A DNA stretch of 7,298 bases from Bacteroidota bacterium (GTDB taxonomy: Bacteria > Bacteroidota > Bacteroidia > Bacteroidales > P3). Under the pieces are notes generated by a model that searched no databases, had not been told where the DNA came from, and saw nothing but the letters and a program-made list of their open reading frames with translations. Shown piece after piece: positions 1 through 4,632 of this stretch. Made by a program: the position numbers and the translations under genes. The stretch is taken from NCBI GenBank assembly GCA_030540495.1, contig JAUNWC010000069.1:1-7298 (forward strand), given 5' to 3'. Each line of letters opens with the position of its first letter. Position 1 is the first letter of the stretch.

Positions 1-70
1 CAAGCATTTGCAAAAATTTTTTTTCTAACTGATTGATTCTCAGTAAACGGATTCTTTGTTTTTTGGGTAG

Positions 71-120
71 GTTGGGATAGGTTTTTATAGGTTAGCATAA
101 GTTAGCATAGGTTGTAATAG
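71..120. repeat. Five tandem 10-bp units, GTTnnnATAG (left array)
   Basis: Five consecutive 10-bp units start at 71, 81, 91, 101 and 111: GTTGGGATAG, GTTTTTATAG, GTTAGCATAA, GTTAGCATAG and GTTGTAATAG. The GTT and ATAG parts are fixed except for one G-to-A change, and the middle triplet varies. A degenerate sixth unit may precede them at 61-70. The spacing is exactly 10 bp with no slippage, close to one helical turn. The array faces its reverse complement at 164-203, so the two could fold into a long imperfect hairpin. No reading frame runs through it. Its function is unknown. It may be an interspersed chromosomal repeat, a structured terminator region or a protein-binding array. Confidence 0.85.
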
Positions 121-123
121 GAG

Positions 124-135
124 ACGCTTAAGCGT
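124..135. repeat. 12-bp perfect palindrome ACGCTTAAGCGT
   Basis: ACGCTTAAGCGT equals its own reverse complement. It lies in the spacer between the two facing 10-bp arrays, but off centre: the palindrome is centred near 129.5 and the array pair near 142. As RNA or single-stranded DNA it could only form a hairpin with a very tight loop. As duplex DNA it has the form of a dimeric-protein site. The symmetry is certain; any role is inference. Confidence 0.6.
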
Positions 136-150
136 ATAACAAAAAAGTAA

Positions 151-222
151 CGGCTTTGCCTTCCTATAACAACCTATGCAAACCTATCTTAACCTACCAC
201 AACCTATCAACCGGCTTTGCCC
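151..222. repeat. Two copies of GGCTTTGCC flanking the right-hand array
   Basis: GGCTTTGCC occurs at 152-160 and again at 213-221, 61 bp apart, bracketing the CTATnnnAAC array. Each copy is itself a small dyad (GGC-TTT-GCC). The copies are probably part of the same composite intergenic repeat as the 10-bp units. No function is recognised. Confidence 0.5.
164..213. repeat. Tandem 10-bp units, CTATnnnAAC (right array, inverse of left)
   Basis: The units are CTATAACAAC (164), CTATGCAAAC (174), CTATCTTAAC (184), CTACCACAAC (194) and a degenerate CTATCAACCG (204). The consensus CTATnnnAAC is the exact reverse complement of the left array consensus at 71-120, with the same strict 10-bp phase. The fixed seven positions match across the arms, while the central triplets mostly do not. 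This suggests that the unit itself, more than perfect hairpin pairing, has been kept. Confidence 0.85.
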
Positions 223-228
223 AATAAA

Positions 229-243
229 ACAGCCTGTGGCTGT
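229..243 (-). terminator. Probable rho-independent terminator of htpG
   Basis: On the minus strand the hairpin is ACAGCC, loop ACA, GGCTGT, followed directly by TTTATT. It begins about 30 bp past the htpG stop codon at 275-277. The stem is only 6 bp but GC-rich, and the T-rich tail sits where an intrinsic terminator would have it. The larger inverted array further downstream could act as a second, structural stop. There is no experimental support. Confidence 0.5.
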
Positions 244-274
244 GCCTGTAACCTATTAGAGAATTATATCTTCC

Positions 275-2197
275 TTACTTTATTATATTGGTACTACGTT
301 TGATAAACTCGTCCAATTCCGCTCCTTTTAACAAGCCTTGAGAAAGCAAAGCCAAGTCTTTAAGTTGAGAAATAACTTGTTTTTGGTGCTCAACATCTTC
401 TGAATGAAGTATATCCCAAATCAAAGGGTGATTGGTATTGATGACAAGATTATAACTCTCTGGCATATCTCCATATAAACCCATCATACCTCCACCTCCA
501 ATCTCGGACATTTCTTTCATTCTTCTCATAAATTCGTTTTGAGTTATGGTTACGGGCTGTGCTGTTTCTTCCAAAGAGTCGGTTTGTGTAGTAAATTTCT
601 TAGAGTCAAGATTTTGCTCAAATAACTCTTTTATCTTTTTTGCTTCTTCTTCTGATAGTTTAGACGGAATTTTTTCGTCTTTTTCTATCAATTTACTAAC
701 AACATCCGAATCTATACGTACAAATCTTGCCCCTTGGAATTTCTGTTCCAACATATTGATAAAATGAGAGTCCAAAACACCATCCATCAAAAGCACATCA
801 TAACCTTTCTCCTTTGCTGCTTGAATATAAGCATACTGCTCATCAGTATTTTTTGCATAAAGATAAATCAAAGTCTTATTTTTATCCGTCTGCAATGGCT
901 CTATTTTCTTTTTATACTGCTCAAAACTAAAATATTCGCCCTCTGTATTCTTTAGTAGATATATGTTTTGCATCCTCTCATAGAACTTTTCGTCAGAAAG
1001 CATACCATATTCTATAAACACCTTCAAATCATCCCATTTCTTAATAAAATCTTCATGCTCTTTATTTGAAATTTCTTCTAACTTATCTGCAACTTTCTTT
1101 GATATATGAGAAGAAATCTTTTTCACATTGCTATCGCTTTGCAAATAAGAACGCGAAACATTAAGAGGAATATCAGGTGAATCTAAAACACCTCTTAGAA
1201 GCATCATATATTGAGGCACAACACCTTCTACGCTATCAGTTACGAAAACTTGATTACAATAAAGTTGTATTTTCTCCAATGTAGGGTCTAAGTTTCGTTT
1301 TAGTTTAGGAAAATAAAGTATTCCTGTTAGATTAAAAGGATAATCTACATTTAAATGTATATGAAACAAAGGCTCGTCAAAATTCATAGGATACAACTCA
1401 CGATAAAATTTATTGTAATCCTCGTCTTTTAGTTCCGAAGGTTTGCGTTTCCACAAAGGATTAGTATCGTTTATTATGCGGTCTTGCTCCTTCTCTACTC
1501 TTTTTGGATTGCCATCCTTGTCTTTTTCTGTTTCGCTATCTACCCAAATTTTTTCTTTGCCAAAACGAATAGGAATAGGCATAAATTTGCAATACTTCCT
1601 AAGAAGTTCCAAAATCTTATTTTCTTGCAAAAATTCTTGACAATCTTCAGAAATATGCATAACTATTTCTGTTCCTCTGTCTTTTTTATCAGATTCTTCT
1701 ATTGTGTATTCTGTGTCTCCATTGCAAGACCAATGCACTGCAGGAGCATCTTTATAAGATTTGGTAAAAATCTCCACTTGTTTAGAAACCATAAAAGAAG
1801 AGAAAAATCCAAGACCAAAATGCCCAATCAAAGCATTTGCTTCGGCTTCTGATTTCCCTTTAAAATGCTCCAAAAACTCCTCTGCTCCAGAAAAGGCTAT
1901 TTGAGTTATATATTTCTCTACCTCATCTTTGGTCATACCTATGCCTCTATCTATAACAGAAAGCGTTTTATTCTTATCGTCTATCTTTACATCTATGGTC
2001 AAATCGCCCAACTCTCCGTTCATCTGTCCAAGAGAAGAAAGAGTTTTTAGTTTTTGGGAAGCATCCACTGCATTTGAAACTATTTCCCTAAGAAATATCT
2101 CATGGTCTGAATACAAAAATTTCTTTATTACAGGAAAAATATTTTCCGTCTTTACATTTATCTGTCCTCTTATAGGTTCTCCATTTACTCCACTCAT
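275..2197 (-). CDS. htpG: Molecular chaperone HtpG (Hsp90 family)
   Basis: This is the bacterial cytosolic Hsp90, an ATP-driven dimeric clamp that remodels client proteins under stress. At 640 residues it is full length (E. coli about 624). The N-terminal GHKL ATPase shows EIVSNAVDA at 38-46 (Glu38 catalytic, Asn42 for magnesium), DRGIGM at 83-88 (Asp83 for adenine) and the ATP-lid glycine motif GHFGLGFFSSF at 125-135. The middle domain carries NVSRSYLQ, whose Arg is the usual gamma-phosphate sensor. The C-terminal dimerisation domain follows and, as expected in bacteria, has no MEEVD tail. The ATG at 2197 is preceded by an A-rich leader with no Shine-Dalgarno sequence, as is usual in Bacteroidota. 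The gene is divergent from dut and appears monocistronic, with a hairpin just after it. The TGACA-N3-TGTCA dyad upstream may be a stress-control site, which is inference. Confidence 0.98.
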   Translation of the reverse strand: MSGVNGEPIRGQINVKTENIFPVIKKFLYSDHEIFLREIVSNAVDASQKLKTLSSLGQMNGELGDLTIDVKIDDKNKTLSVIDRGIGMTKDEVEKYITQIAFSGAEEFLEHFKGKSEAEANALIGHFGLGFFSSFMVSKQVEIFTKSYKDAPAVHWSCNGDTEYTIEESDKKDRGTEIVMHISEDCQEFLQENKILELLRKYCKFMPIPIRFGKEKIWVDSETEKDKDGNPKRVEKEQDRIINDTNPLWKRKPSELKDEDYNKFYRELYPMNFDEPLFHIHLNVDYPFNLTGILYFPKLKRNLDPTLEKIQLYCNQVFVTDSVEGVVPQYMMLLRGVLDSPDIPLNVSRSYLQSDSNVKKISSHISKKVADKLEEISNKEHEDFIKKWDDLKVFIEYGMLSDEKFYERMQNIYLLKNTEGEYFSFEQYKKKIEPLQTDKNKTLIYLYAKNTDEQYAYIQAAKEKGYDVLLMDGVLDSHFINMLEQKFQGARFVRIDSDVVSKLIEKDEKIPSKLSEEEAKKIKELFEQNLDSKKFTTQTDSLEETAQPVTITQNEFMRRMKEMSEIGGGGMMGLYGDMPESYNLVINTNHPLIWDILHSEDVEHQKQVISQLKDLALLSQGLLKGAELDEFIKRSTNIIK

Positions 2198-2255
2198 ATC
2201 TTATATTTTTTTCTTTTTTTGTTAAAAACCAATACATAATTTGCTACTTATAAAA

Positions 2256-2264
2256 CAAAAGATA
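2256..2264 (-). promoter_or_regulatory. Candidate -7 box of the htpG promoter
   Basis: Read on the minus strand, TATCTTTTG resembles the Bacteroidota -7 element TAnnTTTG, with one extra T. It would start a leader of about 50 nt before the htpG ATG. The dyad at 2282-2294 ends 17 bp upstream and so covers the -33 region. An alternative near-match, TTTCTTTG, lies at 2275-2268 on the same strand. The assignment is by pattern only. Confidence 0.4.
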
Positions 2265-2281
2265 TTCCAAAGAAATACTTA

Positions 2282-2294
2282 TGACATTTTGTCA
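2282..2294. promoter_or_regulatory. Inverted repeat TGACA-TTT-TGTCA, putative operator
   Basis: TGACA and TGTCA are perfect 5-bp arms around TTT. The site lies 85 bp upstream of the htpG start and about 100 bp upstream of the dut start. It overlaps where the -33 element of htpG would be. It matches neither CIRCE (TTAGCACTC-N9-GAGTGCTAA) nor the HspR HAIR site. It could be the operator or sigma recognition element of a heat-shock regulator; this is a hypothesis based on position and symmetry. Confidence 0.4.
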
Positions 2295-2363
2295 GTTAAA
2301 CGCTAATTTGTTCTATTATTACATAAAATCAACAAGATAATTTTTTTCTTTACAAAAAAGTCG

Positions 2364-2371
2364 TATCTTTG
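2364..2371 (+). promoter_or_regulatory. dut promoter, -7 box TATCTTTG
   Basis: TATCTTTG is a perfect match to the Bacteroidota housekeeping -7 consensus TAnnTTTG. At the expected distance (19 bp) upstream lies TTTT at 2341-2344, a 3-of-4 match to the -33 TTTG. Transcription would begin near 2378, giving a leader of about 18 nt before the ATG at 2396. That also rules out an in-frame TTG at 2369 as the dut start, because it lies inside the promoter box. Confidence 0.65.
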
Positions 2372-2395
2372 CAAACGAATAGAAGAACAAGAAGT

Positions 2396-2833
2396 ATGAG
2401 TATATTAAGGGTAATAAACAAGAGCAATAATCCTCTACCAAAGTATGAAACAGAAATGTCGGCAGGTATGGATTTGAGAGCGTATATACCAGAAAGTATA
2501 GAGTTGAAACCTTTGCAAAGAGTATTGGTACCCACAGGATTATACATAGAATTGGAAAAAGGTTACGAAGCACAAATAAGACCCCGTAGTGGTTTGGCTC
2601 TAAAGCATGGAATAACGGTACTAAACTCTCCTGGTACCATAGACGCAGATTATAGAGGTGAAATAAAAATTTTGCTTGTTAATCTTTCTTCGGAGAATTT
2701 TGTAATAAACTCTGGCGAAAGAATTGCCCAAATGATTATAGCACAATACGATGGTGCAACCATAGAGGCAACCGATAAAATAAGCGAAACACTTAGAGGA
2801 GAGGGAGGATTTGGTCATACGGGAAAGAATTAA
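2396..2833 (+). CDS. dut: dUTP diphosphatase (trimeric dUTPase)
   Basis: The enzyme hydrolyses dUTP to dUMP and pyrophosphate, keeping uracil out of DNA and supplying dUMP for thymidylate synthesis. All five motifs of the homotrimeric family are visible in the 145-residue protein: AGMDLRAY (23-30), RPRSGLALK (62-70), GTIDADYRGEI (80-90, with the uracil-pocket Asp and Tyr), GERIAQMII (107-115) and the C-terminal lid RGEGGFGHTG (134-143), which closes over the triphosphate. Length is normal for the family. The start is the ATG at 2396: it gives the standard N-terminus, and the TTG 27 bp upstream lies in the -7 box. The gene is divergent from htpG and followed after 29 bp by tyrS, probably on the same transcript. 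Nothing is missing or unusual in the protein. Confidence 0.97.
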   Translation: MSILRVINKSNNPLPKYETEMSAGMDLRAYIPESIELKPLQRVLVPTGLYIELEKGYEAQIRPRSGLALKHGITVLNSPGTIDADYRGEIKILLVNLSSENFVINSGERIAQMIIAQYDGATIEATDKISETLRGEGGFGHTGKN

Positions 2834-2862
2834 GAAAAAATACATTTTAAAAACATAAATAG

Positions 2863-4143
2863 ATGAAAGATTTTGTAGCAGAATTGAAATGGAGAAATAT
2901 GATTCACTCCATAATGCCCGGCACGGAAGAAGAGTTAAAAAGGGGCATAGCAACAGCCTATGTGGGCATTGACCCTACTGCTGATAGTTTGCACATAGGA
3001 CACTTGGTTGGAATAATGATACTTACACATTTTCAAGCCTGCGGACACAGACCTTTGGTAGTTTTGGGCGGTGCAACGGGTATGATAGGCGACCCTTCCT
3101 TTAAAAGTCAGGAAAGAGTATTGCTTACCCCCGAAACCATTAGACACAACCAAGACTGTATAAAAAAACAGTTGGAAAAATTTCTTTCTTTTGACGAAAA
3201 AGAAGAAAATCACGCCTTGATTCTCAACAACTATGATTGGATGAAGGATTGGTCTTTCATAGATTTTATTAGAGAAATAGGCAAACACATAACCGTCAAT
3301 TATATGATGGCAAAAGACAGTGTAAAAAAGAGAATAGAAACAGGTATTTCCTTTACAGAGTTCTCTTACCAACTTATGCAGGGCTACGATTATCTTTATT
3401 TGTATCAAAAATATGGTTGCAAATTGCAGATGGGAGGCTCAGACCAATGGGGCAATATAACCACAGGAGCAGAACTTATACGAAGAGTTTTGGACAAAGA
3501 AGCCTTTGCTATAACTTGTCCTCTTATTACAAAAGCGGACGGCAAAAAGTTTGGCAAGACAGAGAAAGGCAATATATGGTTAGACAGAGAAAAAACCTCT
3601 CCTTATGCTTTCTATCAGTTTTGGCTTAATTTATCTGACGAAGATGCAGCAAGATTTATTCGTATCTTTACATTGAAATCCGAAGAAGAGGTTTTGGAAT
3701 TGGAGAATTTGCACAGCCAAGACCCTTCTCAAAGAGTTTTACAAAAGGCTTTGGCAAAGGATATAACCATAAAAGTTCATAGCCAAGAGGATTATGATGC
3801 AGCCATAGAGGCTTCACAAATATTGTTTGGCAAAGGAACAACAGAAACTTTAAAAAAATTGGACGAGCAGACTTTTTTAAGCGTTTTTGACGGAGTACCT
3901 CAATTTAAAGTTACAAAAACAGAACTTCAAAATAAAATAGGAATAATAGACCTATTAGCAGAAAAAACAAAAGTTTTGAGTTCCAAAGGAGAAGTTCGCA
4001 GAGCATTGAAAGAGAACTCTTTGTCTATAAACAAAGAAAAAATAGATGAAAATTATATTGCAGATACTTCAAGTTTGTTGAACGATAAATATATACTTGT
4101 TCAAAAAGGCAAGAAAAACTATTTTATAATAGTAGTAGAATAA
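2863..4143 (+). CDS. tyrS: Tyrosine--tRNA ligase (TyrRS)
   Basis: This class I aminoacyl-tRNA synthetase activates tyrosine with ATP and charges tRNA-Tyr. At 426 residues it is typical of the bacterial TyrS type. The Rossmann fold has the HIGH signature (44-47) and the KMSKS equivalent KFGKT (229-233). Tyrosine-pocket residues sit at the same numbers as in the Geobacillus enzyme: Tyr169, Gln173 and Asp176 in the FSYQLMQGYDY stretch, and Gln195 in SDQWGN; Tyr33 and Asp77 correspond to Tyr34 and Asp78. The C-terminal part (about 355-426) is an S4-like RNA-binding domain including SKGEVRRALKENSLSIN. The ATG at 2863 has an A-rich leader and gives the usual N-terminus (ELKWRNMIHSIMPGTEE). It lies 29 bp after dut with no terminator or clear promoter between, so it is probably read through from the dut promoter. 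A strong hairpin follows the stop. Confidence 0.98.
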   Translation: MKDFVAELKWRNMIHSIMPGTEEELKRGIATAYVGIDPTADSLHIGHLVGIMILTHFQACGHRPLVVLGGATGMIGDPSFKSQERVLLTPETIRHNQDCIKKQLEKFLSFDEKEENHALILNNYDWMKDWSFIDFIREIGKHITVNYMMAKDSVKKRIETGISFTEFSYQLMQGYDYLYLYQKYGCKLQMGGSDQWGNITTGAELIRRVLDKEAFAITCPLITKADGKKFGKTEKGNIWLDREKTSPYAFYQFWLNLSDEDAARFIRIFTLKSEEEVLELENLHSQDPSQRVLQKALAKDITIKVHSQEDYDAAIEASQILFGKGTTETLKKLDEQTFLSVFDGVPQFKVTKTELQNKIGIIDLLAEKTKVLSSKGEVRRALKENSLSINKEKIDENYIADTSSLLNDKYILVQKGKKNYFIIVVE

Positions 4144-4172
4144 AACAATAGTTACAATCAAACTAAGTTAGC

Positions 4173-4206
4173 AAGACAGGCACAACCTATAAATTGTGCC
4201 TGTCTT
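4173..4206. terminator. Strong hairpin between convergent genes, probable bidirectional terminator
   Basis: The arms AAGACAGGCACAA (4173-4185) and TTGTGCCTGTCTT (4194-4206) form a perfect 13-bp stem around an 8-nt loop, CCTATAAA. The hairpin starts 30 bp after the tyrS stop and lies 34 bp beyond the stop of the convergent HsdR-N gene, so it is placed to end both transcripts. Neither side has a long T-tract (TCTT only), so it is not a textbook intrinsic terminator. The loop region contains AACCTAT, a word shared with the repeats at 164-256. Confidence 0.7.
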
Positions 4207-4239
4207 AGTCTATATCAAAAAGTCATATTCATGTACAAG

Positions 4240-4632
4240 TTAGTCTATTGGTGGAATTTGTTTTATCTGTATGTAGCCGTTTGGAGTATGGTGAAAAATA
4301 ATTGTAGTTATGGAATTAGTAAGCAATAGGTAGGGCGCTTTGACTTCTATATTGTAGTTGGTGGCTTGTAAAAAAGTTTTTTCTGTTATAGGCACTTGTT
4401 TTGCTTTACACTCTATGAGCATAAAGGGTTTTGATTGTTTGTCTCTTACTATTATATCGTAGCGTTTGGAAGTCTTGCCTACATTTATCTGAGCCTCTAA
4501 GGAAAAACGAGTTAAAGGATAATTAAATTCCTGATTGAGTATATTTATAGTAAGTTGCCTTACCTCCTCTTCGGGAGTTAAGGCAACATATTTTCTTCTT
4601 ATCTTATCAAAAATCAAAGACTTATTCGTCAT
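4240..4632 (-). CDS. Small stand-alone HsdR N-terminal-type (PD-(D/E)XK-like) domain protein
   Basis: This 130-residue protein resembles the N-terminal nuclease domain of type I restriction HsdR subunits (the HSDR_N_2 type) but without helicase or any other domain. Visible motifs are TPEEEVRQ at 19-26 with its conserved Glu, the candidate metal-binding Asp59 in KRYDIIV, the E-x-K pair Glu74/Lys76 in LIECKA, and Gln89 in LQATNYN. All core residues of the fold therefore seem intact. No signal peptide or membrane segment is seen. The start ATG lies inside the end of the upstream barrel gene (11-bp overlap, ATGACGAATAA), which suggests translational coupling. There are no hsdM or hsdS genes nearby, so a classical restriction role is unlikely. 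Stand-alone proteins of this kind occur in Bacteroidota, with unknown cellular role as far as I know. Nuclease activity is inference. Confidence 0.85.
   Translation of the reverse strand: MTNKSLIFDKIRRKYVALTPEEEVRQLTINILNQEFNYPLTRFSLEAQINVGKTSKRYDIIVRDKQSKPFMLIECKAKQVPITEKTFLQATNYNIEVKAPYLLLTNSITTIIFHHTPNGYIQIKQIPPID

Noticed and set aside
11..18. Leftward promoter for a gene beyond the left edge (AATTTTTG on the minus strand)
   Set aside because: It has one mismatch to TAnnTTTG, no TTG at the -33 distance, and no visible gene to support it.
28..44. Small dyad ACTGA-N7-TCAGT
   Set aside because: Arms of 5 bp in AT-rich sequence are expected by chance, and no gene start is close enough to give it meaning.
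71..213. CRISPR-like array
   Set aside because: The unit is only 10 bp with a 3-bp variable part, the arms are inverted, there are no spacers of the right size, and no cas genes are present.
1484..1852. Plus-strand reading frames opposite htpG, and minus-strand frames opposite dut and tyrS
   Set aside because: The real genes on the other strand are full length with all motifs. The shadow translations are low-complexity or hydrophobic without family features.
2369..2395. In-frame TTG start that would add nine residues to dUTPase
   Set aside because: It lies inside the TATCTTTG promoter box, so it would not be transcribed from that promoter. The ATG at 2396 gives the normal family N-terminus.
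4240..4632. Remnant of a type I restriction-modification system
   Set aside because: There is no hsdM, hsdS or HsdR helicase sequence nearby, and the small gene is intact with a proper start, stop and motifs, so it is better read as a stand-alone protein.
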